Part shown: positions 1-8,421 of the stretch, piece by piece | How positions within the stretch are numbered: the stretch's first letter is position 1 | How the letters are laid out: each line of letters opens with the position of its first letter | Source of the DNA: Lysobacterales bacterium 15-68-25 | GTDB taxonomy: Bacteria > Pseudomonadota > Gammaproteobacteria > Xanthomonadales > Rhodanobacteraceae | Assembly (NCBI GenBank): GCA_002279065.1 | Contig: NCKB01000014.1 | Span: 55,755-119,754 of the forward strand | DNA: 64,000 nt | Direction of reading: 5' to 3' | Made by a program: the position numbers and the translations under genes | The notes under the pieces: model-generated | Told to the model about the DNA's origin: nothing | Database searches by the model: none | What the model saw: only the letters and a program-made list of their open reading frames with translations

Positions 1-640
1 GCGGCAGGTCGACGACGAGATAATCGAGCTGCTCCCAGCGCGAGTCGCCGAGCAGCTGCATCATCGCCTGGGTGACCATCGGGCCGCGCCAGATCATCGG
101 CGTCTCCTCGTCGACCAGGAACCCGATCGACATCGCCTGCAGGCCGTGCGCCTCGAGCGGGATGATGGTCTTGCCGTCCGGCGACTCGGGCTTGCCGGAC
201 AGGCCGAGCATGCGCGGCTGGCTGGGACCGTAGATGTCGGCGTCGAGGATGCCCACCTTCGCGCCCTCGGCGGCCAGCGCCAGCGCCAGGTTCGCCGACA
301 CGGTGGATTTGCCCACGCCGCCCTTGCCGGAGGCGACCACGATGATGTTCTTCACGTTCGGCAGCGGCGCCAGCTGGCCCTGCACCTTGTGTACCTGGAT
401 ACGGCTGCCGATCGACACCGCCGCGGCAGCGATCGCCGGGTGGGCTTCCAGCGCGCGGCGCGCCTGAGCGGCAAGGTCCGCCGTCACCGAGGCCGCGGGA
501 TAGCCGAGCTGGATGTCGACCGACACGCGGTCGCCATCCACGCCGATGGCGCGCACGGACTCGGCCAGCGGCGCGCCCGTGTGGGGGTCGGTGAGCGCGG
601 CGAGCAGCTCGCGCACCAGGGCTTCGTTTGCCTGCGTCAT
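1..640 (-). CDS. apbC: ApbC/Mrp-family Fe-S cluster carrier ATPase (partial, C-terminus off window)
   Basis: Reading the minus strand from an ATG at 640 gives 213 codons that run off the left edge without a stop. The first ~90 residues look like the MIP18/DUF59-type N-terminal domain. A deviant Walker A motif, GKGGVGKST, follows at about residues 104-112, then the ILDADIYGPSQP signature and a GPMVTQAMMQ stretch, all typical of the Mrp/ApbC/Ind1 P-loop family. Family members bind and transfer [4Fe-4S] clusters in the cytosol. The C-terminal CxxC motif of the family would lie outside the window. The gene is transcribed away from the DUF2147 gene and metG. Family assignment is firm; the exact client proteins cannot be told from sequence. 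Confidence 0.93.
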   Translation of the reverse strand, partial: MTQANEALVRELLAALTDPHTGAPLAESVRAIGVDGDRVSVDIQLGYPAASVTADLAAQARRALEAHPAIAAAAVSIGSRIQVHKVQGQLAPLPNVKNIIVVASGKGGVGKSTVSANLALALAAEGAKVGILDADIYGPSQPRMLGLSGKPESPDGKTIIPLEAHGLQAMSIGFLVDEETPMIWRGPMVTQAMMQLLGDSRWEQLDYLVVDLP

Positions 641-811
641 GGGGACTGTCTAACGGGGAAAGAGCGTGATTATGCCAGTCATGCCGGTGTCACCGGCTGC
701 GCTGGATCATGGCCCGCCGGCCCCCGGGCGGCTCTTGCGCATTGCAGCTTGACGCTCCCCCCCAGCCCTCGCCAGTCTCACCGCCATACGCTTTCGTACG
801 GGAGGAAACCC

Positions 812-1276
812 ATGACCCTGCTGTCCCGCCTCACCCTAGCCGCCGGCCTGCTGCTGATCGCCGGTTCCGCCTTCGCCGCCAACGACACCCCGGTCGGCAC
901 CTGGAAGACCATCGACGACGAGACCCACATGGCCAAGTCGATCGTCGAGATCACCGACCACAACGGCGAGCTCCAGGCGCACATCGTCAAGCTGCTCAAC
1001 CGCAGCCCCGAAGACATCGCCCGCGATGGCGTCGAGCCGATCTGCAAGAAGTGCGACGGCGATCGGCACAACCAGCCGATCGAGGGTATGAACATCATGT
1101 GGGGCGTGAGCAAGGACGACGACGTGTGGGACGGCGGCAAGATCCTCGACCCGAAGACCGGCAAGGTCTACAAGGTGCGCCTGAAGATGCTCGACGGCGG
1201 CCAGAAGCTCGACGTGCACGGCTACATCGGCTTCGCCCTGATCGGCCGCTCGCAGGTGTGGGAACGGCAGAACTGA
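812..1276 (+). CDS. Secreted DUF2147-family protein
   Basis: The 154-residue protein starts at an ATG preceded by a good ribosome site (GGGAGGAAA). Residues 1-22 form a classical signal peptide ending in AFA, so the mature protein is periplasmic. The body has the DUF2147 pattern: 'PVGTWKTIDDET' near the start, an 'E.ICKKC.G' cysteine pair, a 'GM..MWG' motif, a 'WDGGKILDPKTGKVYK' block and a C-terminal 'GYIGF.LIGRSQVWER'. The domain is a small beta-barrel seen in many proteobacterial exported proteins whose biochemical role is not established. The gene stands alone and is followed by a strong terminator. The longer upstream in-frame extension lacks coding character, so the ATG at 812 was chosen. 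Confidence 0.85.
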   Translation: MTLLSRLTLAAGLLLIAGSAFAANDTPVGTWKTIDDETHMAKSIVEITDHNGELQAHIVKLLNRSPEDIARDGVEPICKKCDGDRHNQPIEGMNIMWGVSKDDDVWDGGKILDPKTGKVYKVRLKMLDGGQKLDVHGYIGFALIGRSQVWERQN

Positions 1277-1302
1277 CGTTTCCCGCTTCCGCGGAACCCG
1301 AA

Positions 1303-1328
1303 GGCCCGCCACCTGGCGGGCCTTTTGT
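1303..1328 (+). terminator. Rho-independent terminator of the DUF2147 gene
   Basis: An 8-bp perfect GC stem (GGCCCGCC / GGCGGGCC) with a 4-nt loop is followed by TTTTGTTT. It separates the DUF2147 gene from metG. Confidence 0.85.
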
Positions 1329-1402
1329 TTGCGGCATGCGCCGGTCGGAGGGTTTGGACGGCCATGCCATAATGTGCGGTCACTTAAGCCAAGCAAGCCG
1401 CC

Positions 1403-3502
1403 ATGAGCCGACGCCTCCTCGTCACCAACGCCCTGCCCTACGCCAATGGCCCGCTGCACATGGGCCACCTGCTGGGCTACATCCAGGCCGACATCTGGGT
1501 GCGGGCGCAGCGCATGGCCGGCAACGAGGCCATCTACGTCTGCGCCGACGACGCGCACGGCACGCCGATCATGCTGGCGGCGGAAAAGGCCGGGCTGGCG
1601 CCGGAGGACTACATCGCCGGCATCCGCGCCGGCCACGAGGCGGACTTCGCCGCGTTCGGCGTGGACTTCGACCACTACCACACCACCCACTCGGACGAGA
1701 ACCGCGAACTGGCGACGCTGATCTACACGCGCCTGCGCGACGGCGGCGCGATCGCCCGCCGCGACATCCAGCAGCTGTTCGATCCGGACAAGCAGATGTT
1801 CCTGCCGGACCGCTACATCAAGGGCACCTGCCCGGTGTGCAAGACGCCCGACCAGTACGGCGACAACTGCGAGAACTGCGGCGCCACCTACGCGCCGACC
1901 GACCTGATCAACCCGTACTCGGTGATGTCCGGCGCCACGCCGGTGCTGCGCGCGTCCGAGCACTACTTCTTCGAGCTGTCCAGGTTCGAGGGCCTGCTGC
2001 GCGACTGGTTCGCCGGCAAGTACTCGAACGGCCAGCCGGTAGCCAACAGCGGCGTCGCCGCCAAGCTGCGCGAGTGGCTGGACGGTGGGCTGAAGGACTG
2101 GGACATCTCGCGCGACGCGCCTTACTTCGGCTTTCCGATCCCCGACGCGCCGGGCAAGTTCTTCTACGTCTGGCTGGATGCGCCGGTCGGCTACCTGGCC
2201 AGCTTCAAGGCGCTGTGCGAGCGCACCGGCATCGATTTCGACGCCTATCTGGGACCGGACAGCGCCGCCGAGCTGCACCACTTCATCGGCAAGGACATCA
2301 TCAATTTCCACGGCCTGTTCTGGCCGGCGATGCTGCACGGGGCCGGGTTCCGCGTGCCGACCGCTCTGCACGTCAACGGCTACCTCACCGTCAACGGCGC
2401 GAAGATGTCCAAGTCGCGCGGCACCTTCATCCAGGCCCGCACCTACCTCGACTCGGGACTGAACCCGGAGTGCCTGCGCTACTACTTCGCCACCATGCTC
2501 GACGACGCGCCGGTGGACGTGGACCTCGACCTGAAGGCCTTCGAGGAGCGCGTCAACTCGCACCTGGTCGGCAAGTGGGTGAACATCGCCAGCCGCACCG
2601 CCGGTTTCGTGCACAAGTTCTTCGACGGCCAGCTCGCCGAGCGCTTCGGTGCCACCGAGGCGGAGCTGTGGAACCGGCTGCTGGAGCACTACGACGGCAT
2701 CGCCGAACTGTACGACCGCGGCCTGTTCGCCGAGGTCACCCGTCGCTTCGTGACCATGGCCGACCTGGTCAACGGGCACATCGCCGCCACCGCACCGTGG
2801 ACGTTGGCCAAGGACGAGTCGCGCCGGCTCGAACTGCACCAGGTCTGTTCGTTCGCGATCGCCGCGTTCCGCCTGCTCGGCGGCCTGCTCAAGCCGATCG
2901 TGCCGGCCACGGTGATGGCCGCCGAGCAGTTCCTCGCCGCGCCGATCCTCGACTTCGACAGCGCCCGGACGCCGCTGCACAACCACATCATCGCGCCGTT
3001 CGAACCGCTGCTCGGCCGCCTCGATCCCAAACAGATCGAGGCCATGGTCGAGGCCTCGAAGGAATCCCTGGCCGCTCCCGCGGCGACCGCTCCCACCCCC
3101 AGCAAGACCGAAAAGAAGACCATGACCGAAAGCACCGCCACGCCCGCCACCGACGCTCCGGCCACCGCCCCGACCATCGGCATCGACGATTTCGCCAAGC
3201 TCGACCTGCGCGTGGGCAAGGTCACCGTGTGCGAGTTCGTGGAGGGCTCGGACAAGCTGCTGCGCTTCGAACTGGATGCCGGCCCGCTGGGCACCCGGCA
3301 GATCTTCTCCGGCATCCGCGCCGCCTACGGCGAGCCGGAGAAACTGGTCGGCCGCAACGTGGTGTTCATCGCCAACCTGGCGCCGCGCAAGATGCGCTTC
3401 GGCCTGTCCGAGGGGATGATCCTGTCCGCCGGCGACGGCGGCAGCGACCTGTTCCTGCTCGACGCCGACCAGGGCGCCAAGCCGGGTGCCACCGTCCGCT
3501 GA
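1403..3502 (+). CDS. metG: Methionyl-tRNA synthetase
   Basis: The 699-residue protein charges tRNA-Met with methionine, using ATP, in the cytosol. Class I signatures are present: the HIGH-type HMGH at residues 19-22 and KMSKS at 334-338. The connective-peptide zinc knuckle carries C143, C146, C156 and C159 (the four-cysteine MetG1 type). Residues from about 600 onward form the EMAP/Trbp-111 tRNA-binding OB domain that mediates dimerisation in long MetG proteins. A ~30-residue Ala/Pro/Thr/Lys-rich linker joins the domains. The length matches E. coli-type MetG. The stop overlaps or directly abuts the downstream rnfB start, suggesting translational coupling and a metG-rnfB-nth transcript. Confidence 0.98.
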   Translation: MSRRLLVTNALPYANGPLHMGHLLGYIQADIWVRAQRMAGNEAIYVCADDAHGTPIMLAAEKAGLAPEDYIAGIRAGHEADFAAFGVDFDHYHTTHSDENRELATLIYTRLRDGGAIARRDIQQLFDPDKQMFLPDRYIKGTCPVCKTPDQYGDNCENCGATYAPTDLINPYSVMSGATPVLRASEHYFFELSRFEGLLRDWFAGKYSNGQPVANSGVAAKLREWLDGGLKDWDISRDAPYFGFPIPDAPGKFFYVWLDAPVGYLASFKALCERTGIDFDAYLGPDSAAELHHFIGKDIINFHGLFWPAMLHGAGFRVPTALHVNGYLTVNGAKMSKSRGTFIQARTYLDSGLNPECLRYYFATMLDDAPVDVDLDLKAFEERVNSHLVGKWVNIASRTAGFVHKFFDGQLAERFGATEAELWNRLLEHYDGIAELYDRGLFAEVTRRFVTMADLVNGHIAATAPWTLAKDESRRLELHQVCSFAIAAFRLLGGLLKPIVPATVMAAEQFLAAPILDFDSARTPLHNHIIAPFEPLLGRLDPKQIEAMVEASKESLAAPAATAPTPSKTEKKTMTESTATPATDAPATAPTIGIDDFAKLDLRVGKVTVCEFVEGSDKLLRFELDAGPLGTRQIFSGIRAAYGEPEKLVGRNVVFIANLAPRKMRFGLSEGMILSAGDGGSDLFLLDADQGAKPGATVR

Positions 3503-4124
3503 CCGTATTGCCGTGGAGACGCTGGCCGAGCGCATCGACGCGATCCTGCCGCAGACCCAGTGCGAGCAGTGCGGTTTCCACGGCTGTCGCCCCTACGCCG
3601 AGGCGATCGCCGCCGGTGAGGCGCCGATCAACCGCTGCCCGCCCGGCGGCGCGGCCGGCATTGCCCGGCTGGCGGACCTGCTCGGGCAGCCGGTGCTGCC
3701 GCTGGACCCGGCCCACGGCGTGGAAAAGCCGCGCACGCTGGCACGCATCGTCGAGGCCGACTGCATCGGCTGCACCAAGTGCATCCAGGCCTGTCCGGTC
3801 GACGCCATCGTCGGCGCGGCCAAGCTGATGCACACCGTGCTGGCCGACGACTGCACCGGCTGCGAGCTATGCGTGCCGGCCTGCCCGGTCGACTGCATCG
3901 TGCTCGAACCGATGCCGCAGGACTGGGTGGACGACCCCGCCCGCGCCGACGCCGCGCGCGCGCATTTCCGGCGTCGCGAGGCACGGCTCGAACGCGAGCG
4001 GCTGGCGCAGGAAGCCGAGCTGGCCGCGCGCAAGGCCGCGGTGGACGCTGCCGCCTCGCCCGTCAACCCGGTGCTGGCCGCGCTCGCCCGCGCCAGGGCG
4101 AAGAAGCAGGGAAATCCCACGTGA
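3486..4124 (+). CDS. rnfB: RnfB-like ferredoxin, short form without membrane anchor
   Basis: The 212-residue protein begins at a GTG inside the end of metG; a second in-frame GTG at 3513, ten bases past the metG stop, is an equally possible start. It holds the RnfB Fe-S domain ([16 protein letters not shown]...NRCPPGG, residues ~22-55) followed by two CxxCxxCxxxCP ferredoxin motifs ([16 protein letters not shown] and [16 protein letters not shown]). The last 60 residues are charged and helical. Full RnfB proteins start with a hydrophobic membrane helix, which is absent here. No rnfA, C, D, G or E genes follow; nth comes next with a 4-nt overlap. The rnfB-nth adjacency resembles the end of the classical rnf operon. 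Its electron partner is unknown. Confidence 0.85.
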   Translation: MPPSADRIAVETLAERIDAILPQTQCEQCGFHGCRPYAEAIAAGEAPINRCPPGGAAGIARLADLLGQPVLPLDPAHGVEKPRTLARIVEADCIGCTKCIQACPVDAIVGAAKLMHTVLADDCTGCELCVPACPVDCIVLEPMPQDWVDDPARADAARAHFRRREARLERERLAQEAELAARKAAVDAAASPVNPVLAALARARAKKQGNPT

Positions 4125-4756
4125 AGCGTGCCGATGTCGTCGAGCTGTTCACCCGCCTGCGCGAGCTGAACCCCAAGCCCACCACCGAGCTGGACTACTC
4201 CACGCCGTTCGAGCTGCTGGTCGCCGTGGTGCTGTCCGCGCAGGCCACCGACGTGGGCGTGAACAAGGCCACGCGACGTCTTTATCCGGTCGCCAACACG
4301 CCGCAGGCGATCCTCGCGCTGGGCGAGGACAAGCTGAAGACCTTCATCTCCACCATCGGCCTGTTCAACGCCAAGGCGAAGAACGTGATCGCGCTGTGCC
4401 GGATCCTGGTCGAGGAGCACGATGGCGAGGTGCCGCGCGACCGCGCGGCGCTCGAGGCGTTGCCCGGCGTGGGACGCAAGACCGCCAACGTGGTGCTCAA
4501 CACCGCCTTCGGCAAACCGACCATCGCGGTGGACACGCACATCTTCCGCGTCTCCAACCGCACCGGGCTGGCGCCGGGCAAGGACGTGCGCGCGGTCGAG
4601 GACAAGCTGGAAAAGGTGGTCCCGGCCGAGTTCAAGCTCGACGCCCACCACTGGCTGATCCTGCATGGCCGCTACGTCTGCAAGGCGCGCAAGCCGAATT
4701 GCCCGAACTGCGTGATCCGCGACCTGTGCCGCTACAAGGACAAGACGCCGGACTGA
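4121..4756 (+). CDS. nth: Endonuclease III (DNA glycosylase/AP lyase)
   Basis: The 211-residue bifunctional base-excision-repair enzyme removes oxidised pyrimidines and cuts the abasic site. Its GTG start overlaps the rnfB stop (GTGA). The helix-hairpin-helix [10 protein letters not shown] contains the catalytic lysine K120, and VDTHIFR contains the catalytic aspartate D138; both numbers equal those of E. coli Nth. The C-terminal [4Fe-4S] loop has C187, then six residues, C, two residues, C, five residues, C, the canonical spacing. Length is exactly that of the family. The position directly after an RnfB-like ferredoxin is conserved in many gammaproteobacteria. Confidence 0.98.
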   Translation: MKRADVVELFTRLRELNPKPTTELDYSTPFELLVAVVLSAQATDVGVNKATRRLYPVANTPQAILALGEDKLKTFISTIGLFNAKAKNVIALCRILVEEHDGEVPRDRAALEALPGVGRKTANVVLNTAFGKPTIAVDTHIFRVSNRTGLAPGKDVRAVEDKLEKVVPAEFKLDAHHWLILHGRYVCKARKPNCPNCVIRDLCRYKDKTPD

Positions 4757-4780
4757 TCCGCGCCGCACGGAAAGTCCCGC

Positions 4781-4857
4781 AGGAGTCCGCTCGCGGGCGA
4801 TGCGGTTGGTTGTGAAGTCGAATCAGAGCGAAAGGCATCGCCCGCGAGCGGGCTCCT
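4781..4857. repeat. REP-type inverted repeat pair
   Basis: Arms at 4781-4803 and 4835-4857 are inverted copies of the unit AGGAGcCCGCTCGCGGGC + GATGC, matching at 22 of 23 positions and separated by 31 nt. Each arm is itself partly palindromic (CCGCTCGCGGG). The same unit recurs at 31803-31885 as a pair and at 16630-16643 as a half. Such GTAG/AGGAG-headed dispersed palindromes are typical REP/BIME elements of xanthomonads and pseudomonads, usually mobilised by RAYT transposases. No RAYT gene is in this window. Confidence 0.85.
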
Positions 4858-4889
4858 AACGGGGGCCGGCGCAGGCCGGCACAAAAGCA

Positions 4890-4916
4890 AACGGCGGGCT
4901 GCTGCCCGCCGTTTTT
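4890..4916. terminator. Terminator between convergent nth and porin genes
   Basis: A perfect 10-bp stem (AACGGCGGGC / GCCCGCCGTT) with a TGCT loop is followed by five T residues on the plus strand. It ends the metG-rnfB-nth transcript; on the minus strand a short A/T-rich run could also serve the porin gene. Confidence 0.85.
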
Positions 4917-4990
4917 CCGTCCCTGGGTCGAACTCCCTTCCGATAACCGGGATGCGACACCGGCATCATGCCGGTGCCGCATAACAGTTT

Positions 4991-6259
4991 TTAGAACGCC
5001 ACCTGGCCGAAGATGCCGACCTCGTCCGTCTTCACGTTCTGCACGTGCGGCGGGATCGGGGTGTTCACCGACTTGTCGCCCTTCTCGTGCTTGTACACCG
5101 CGGCCAGCTGGAAGCCCTTGGTGATGTCGAACTGCACGCCGGCGTTGTAGTAGGTGTCCTTCGCCTTCGGGTCGAGCGTCTTGCTCAGCTTGGCGCTGTC
5201 GTAGCGGGCGAACAGGGAGACGCCGTCGGCCACCGCCACGCTACCCCACACCGAGTAGCCATCGGCCTTGTCGGTGGAGATGGAGGTCACGTTGTTCCAG
5301 TTCTTGGCCGTGAAGTACTCGGCGCCGAAGCGGTAGTTCTTGTCGGCGTAGCCCACCAGCAGGTCGGCGCGCGAGGCCGTATTGATGGCCGACGAGCCCT
5401 GCAGGTCCTTGCCGCGGTGACCGTTGTAACCACCGATGGCGATGATCGCGTTCTCGAACGGCACGAAGCCGACGCGGGCCTCGACGTCCACGCCCTTGGA
5501 ACGACCCGGGTTCTTGTAGCCGTTGCCGTTGACCACGGACACCGCGTAGTTGACCGTCTTGCCGCCGAGGTCGCCCATGGCGTGCAGGCCCCAGTCAGCC
5601 GAGTTGGCGTAGTGCAGGCGGTCGGTGATGGTGTTCTCGACGTAACGGTAGCCGTACACGTTCTCGACGAACGGAATCCACGGCATGTCGGCGGAACCGA
5701 CGCGCAGCTTGAACGCCGGGTCGAAGCTGCCTTCCACGTAGACCTTCTTGACGAACAGGCTGGTCTGGCCGATGGCGCTGGCGTAGTTGAAGTCGGTGGT
5801 CAGGTTGGCCGACCAGATGTCGTCGAACTTGTGGGTGACCGACAGGTAGAAGCGCTTCACGTCGAGGCCGGTGCCGCTGGCAGCGGTCTTGCCCGTGTCG
5901 CTGTTCTTCTGGCTGATGTTCGAGAAGTCGAAGTACATCTTGCCGCCGACCGAGGTGTTGTTCACCAGCTTCTCGAGCTTGGCCAGCGACTTGTCGTTGG
6001 AGCTGGTGGCCTGCACCTTCTCGATCGCCTGGCCGGTGCTGACGTTGATCTCCGACTGGGCGTCAGCGCGCTGCTCAAGGTCGTTGAGCTTGGACTGCAT
6101 GGCGGCGAGCTGGGCCTTCAGGGCCTCGATTTCGGCGTTGGTGGCGGCCGACGTCTGCTCCGCCTTGGAGGTCTTGGACTTCTGCGCCGGAGCGGCCGAC
6201 ACCAGGCTGGTGAAGCCGAGGCCGGCAGCAATGGCTACCACGAGCAACTTGGAACGCAT
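4991..6259 (-). CDS. OprP/OprO-type phosphate-selective outer-membrane porin
   Basis: The 422-residue protein has a Sec signal peptide (MRSKLLVVAIAAGLGFTSLVSA). A short coiled coil with leucine heptads, about residues 40-75, is the periplasmic trimerisation segment seen in OprO/OprP-family porins. The rest is a beta-barrel of alternating aromatic/polar strands, ending in phenylalanine (VGIFGQVAF), the usual barrel-assembly signal. The ATG at 6259 was chosen over one 30 nt upstream because it sits behind a GGAGA ribosome site and begins the signal peptide. The gene lies near pstS-phoU and has a Pho-box-like sequence upstream, so uptake of phosphate (or polyphosphate) under starvation is likely. 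Substrate specificity is inferred. Confidence 0.85.
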   Translation of the reverse strand: MRSKLLVVAIAAGLGFTSLVSAAPAQKSKTSKAEQTSAATNAEIEALKAQLAAMQSKLNDLEQRADAQSEINVSTGQAIEKVQATSSNDKSLAKLEKLVNNTSVGGKMYFDFSNISQKNSDTGKTAASGTGLDVKRFYLSVTHKFDDIWSANLTTDFNYASAIGQTSLFVKKVYVEGSFDPAFKLRVGSADMPWIPFVENVYGYRYVENTITDRLHYANSADWGLHAMGDLGGKTVNYAVSVVNGNGYKNPGRSKGVDVEARVGFVPFENAIIAIGGYNGHRGKDLQGSSAINTASRADLLVGYADKNYRFGAEYFTAKNWNNVTSISTDKADGYSVWGSVAVADGVSLFARYDSAKLSKTLDPKAKDTYYNAGVQFDITKGFQLAAVYKHEKGDKSVNTPIPPHVQNVKTDEVGIFGQVAF

Positions 6260-6354
6260 GGGAAATCTCCGCTGGATGGATAACGCCACCTCGACCGCGC
6301 CCCTGGAAAATCCGTGGTCGGCGAAGCAGGACGTTAAAAGTTTGCGGGTGCCCC

Positions 6355-6383
6355 TTTGCAGTCATGTTGACGGAATGTGACAA
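6355..6383 (-). promoter_or_regulatory. Putative Pho box upstream of the porin
   Basis: On the minus strand, 7-mers TTGTCAC, CGTCAAC and CTGCAAA occur at exact 11-bp spacing (TTGTCAC-ATTC-CGTCAAC-ATGA-CTGCAAA). They resemble the PhoB half-site CTGTCAT/CTGTCAC. A TTTTAA hexamer lies about 15 bp further on as a possible -10. PhoB itself is not in the window. Confidence 0.5.
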
Positions 6384-6469
6384 AACGAAGTCAGTGACCC
6401 CGATCCCGTCATTTTTCCGCGCACCCGCCGGTCACCGGACGGTCGCCGCACGGCTGATATGCTTGCCGG

Positions 6470-7129
6470 ATGGACGACCTCAACAAGAGCCTGGCCACAC
6501 GCATGGCCGACCGCTTCCGCGGCTTCCTTCCGGTCATCGTGGACGTGGAAACCGGTGGATTCGACGCCGAACGCGACGCCCTGCTGGAAATCGCCGCCGT
6601 CAGCCTGACCATGGATACGGAAGGCTACCTGCACCCCCTGCCGGCCGTTTCGGCCCACGTCGAGCCCTTTCCGGGTGCCAACCTGGACCCGCGCGCCCTG
6701 GAAGTAACCGGCATCGACCCGGACAACCCGCTGCGCGGCGCCCTGCCCGAGCGCCACGCGCTTGACCACATCTTCAGCGAGGTGCGCCAGGCCATGCGGC
6801 ACCACCACTGCCAGCGCGCCGTGCTGGTCGGGCACAACGCCGCCTTCGACCTGGGCTTCCTGAATGCCGCGGTGCGCCGGGTCGGGCACAAGCGCAACCC
6901 GTTCCACCCCTTCAGTTGTTTCGACACGGCCACCCTGAGCGGCCTGGCCTTCGGCCAGACCGTGCTGAGCAAGGCGGTACTGGCGGCCGGACATGGCTTC
7001 GACAGCCGCGAGGCGCACTCGGCGGTCTACGATGCCGAGCGGACCGCCGAACTGTTCTGCGGCATCATCAACCGCTGGCGCCGGCTGGAAACCTTCGAGC
7101 GCGAACACATCGGCGAGGGCGTGCTGTGA
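6470..7129 (+). CDS. rnt: Ribonuclease T
   Basis: The 219-residue DEDDh exoribonuclease trims the 3' ends of tRNA and other stable RNAs, one of the final maturation steps in gammaproteobacteria. Exo motif I is VDVETGGFD, motif II lies around '[14 protein letters not shown]', and motif III is '[14 protein letters not shown]', which carries the catalytic histidine and aspartate. The N-terminal '[19 protein letters not shown]' is characteristic of RNase T rather than DNA polymerase epsilon subunits. Length matches the family. The gene is monocistronic, divergent from the porin and followed by the Pho-regulated pstS promoter. Confidence 0.96.
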   Translation: MDDLNKSLATRMADRFRGFLPVIVDVETGGFDAERDALLEIAAVSLTMDTEGYLHPLPAVSAHVEPFPGANLDPRALEVTGIDPDNPLRGALPERHALDHIFSEVRQAMRHHHCQRAVLVGHNAAFDLGFLNAAVRRVGHKRNPFHPFSCFDTATLSGLAFGQTVLSKAVLAAGHGFDSREAHSAVYDAERTAELFCGIINRWRRLETFEREHIGEGVL

Positions 7130-7144
7130 CGCCTCGATGACAGG

Positions 7145-7200
7145 CTGTCACATGGATGCAACATTGATCTCATTTCATTGCAACACGTCCCCCCTGTAAT
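7145..7200 (+). promoter_or_regulatory. Pho-box promoter of pstSCAB-phoU
   Basis: Four 7-mers sit at exact 11-bp intervals: CTGTCAC (7145), ATGCAAC (7156), ATCTCAT (7167) and TTGCAAC (7178). A TGTAAT -10 element at 7195-7200 begins 10 bp after the last half-site. This is the spacing of PhoB-activated promoters, where two tandem Pho boxes replace the -35. It places a start point near 7207, about 45 nt before the pstS start. The half-sites are degenerate, so binding is inferred. Confidence 0.7.
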
Positions 7201-7250
7201 GGGGAAAGGACGGGCTTTCCTCCCGTGTCTTTCCTCCTCAAGGAGCTACC

Positions 7251-8273
7251 GTGTTGACCTCGACCAAATCCCGCATTGCCCTGATCGCCGCTGCCTCGCT
7301 GTTCAGCGTCGCTGCCGCGCAGGCCACCGACATCACCGGTGCCGGTTCCAGCTTCGTCTACCCGGTCCTGACCAAGTGGTCGGCCGCCTACGCCGAGAAG
7401 ACCGGCAACCAGCTCAACTACCAGTCGGTCGGTTCGGGCGCGGGCATCGCCCAGATCAAGGCCGGCACCATCGATTTCGGCGCGTCCGACGCCCCGCTGA
7501 GCGGCGAGGACCTGAAGAAGTTCGGCCTGGGCCAGTTCCCGCTGGTCGTCGGCGGCATCGTGCCGGTGGTCAACATCAACGGCATCCAGGCTGACCAGAT
7601 CAAGCTCGACGGCCCGACGCTGGCCGAGATCTTCATGGGCAAGATCACCAACTGGAACGATCCGAAGATCGCCGCCCTGAACGCGGGCCTGCAGCTGCCG
7701 GCCGGCAAGATCACCGTCGTGCACCGCTCGGACGGTTCGGGCACCACCTACAACTTCACCAACTTCCTGAGCAAGGTCAGCCCGGCCTGGGCCGCGCAGG
7801 TCAAGTTCGGTACCTCCGTCGACTGGCCGACCGGCGTGGGCGGCAAGGGCAACGAGGGCGTGTCGCAGTACGTGCGCCAGATCAAGGGTTCGATCGGCTA
7901 CGTCGAGTACGCCTACGCGCTGAAGAACAAGATCAGCTGGGTCGACATGAAGAACGCCGCCGGTGAAGTGGTCAAGCCGAGCGCCGACACCTTTGCCGCC
8001 GCCGCCGCGACCGCGGACTGGGCGAACGCCAAGGACTTCAACCTGATCATGACCAACGCTCCGGGCAAGACCGCGTGGCCGATCACCGCCACCACCTGGG
8101 CGATCATGTACAAGCAGCCGAAGAATGCCGAGCACACCAAGGTGGCGTTCGACTTCTTCAAGTGGTCCTACGAGAACGGCCAGCCGATGGCCGCCTCGCT
8201 CGACTACGTCGCACTGCCGCCGTCCCTGGTCAAGCAGATCGAAGCCTACTGGGCCTCGGACTTCCAGAAGTAA
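7251..8273 (+). CDS. pstS: Periplasmic phosphate-binding protein of the Pst ABC transporter
   Basis: The 340-residue protein starts at a GTG behind a strong AAGGAG site. A signal peptide ends at about residue 24 (ALA-type, VAAAQA). The mature sequence opens with ITGAGSSFVYPVLTKW, the hallmark of PstS. It also has 'SVGSGAGIAQIKAGTIDFGASD', 'HRSDGSGTTYNFTNFLS' and 'GKGNEGVSQYV', which supply the serine, aspartate, arginine and threonine ligands that bind dianionic phosphate. It delivers phosphate to the PstC/PstA channel. First gene of pstSCAB-phoU, with a Pho-box promoter upstream and an attenuator-like hairpin between it and pstC that would allow excess binding protein. Confidence 0.97.
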   Translation: MLTSTKSRIALIAAASLFSVAAAQATDITGAGSSFVYPVLTKWSAAYAEKTGNQLNYQSVGSGAGIAQIKAGTIDFGASDAPLSGEDLKKFGLGQFPLVVGGIVPVVNINGIQADQIKLDGPTLAEIFMGKITNWNDPKIAALNAGLQLPAGKITVVHRSDGSGTTYNFTNFLSKVSPAWAAQVKFGTSVDWPTGVGGKGNEGVSQYVRQIKGSIGYVEYAYALKNKISWVDMKNAAGEVVKPSADTFAAAAATADWANAKDFNLIMTNAPGKTAWPITATTWAIMYKQPKNAEHTKVAFDFFKWSYENGQPMAASLDYVALPPSLVKQIEAYWASDFQK

Positions 8274-8336
8274 GATAGTGGCCCCGGCCGACGGCGAGGT
8301 CCTGCCCGCCGTCGCCCGCCGGACCACACCCGAACA

Positions 8337-8364
8337 GCCGCCCCGGTGGTCCAGGGGCGGCTTT
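8337..8364 (+). terminator. Hairpin between pstS and pstC (possible attenuator)
   Basis: An 8-bp perfect stem (GCCGCCCC / GGGGCGGC) with a 9-nt loop is followed by only three T residues. A weak terminator here would favour pstS message over the rest of the operon. Confidence 0.5.
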
Positions 8365-8421
8365 CCGTTGAAGGCGCCGGTATCCTTGCGCCTTTGAGCT
8401 ACCGAGAGGACGGCCCGCTCC

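Noticed and set aside
1353..1373. Promoter of metG (CATAAT at 1368)
   Set aside because: The -10-like hexamer is fair, but no -35 occurs at a sensible distance.
836..3535. Very long open frame antisense to metG
   Set aside because: It is an Arg/Ala/Val-rich shadow caused by GC-rich codon structure opposite metG, with no domain features or start signals.
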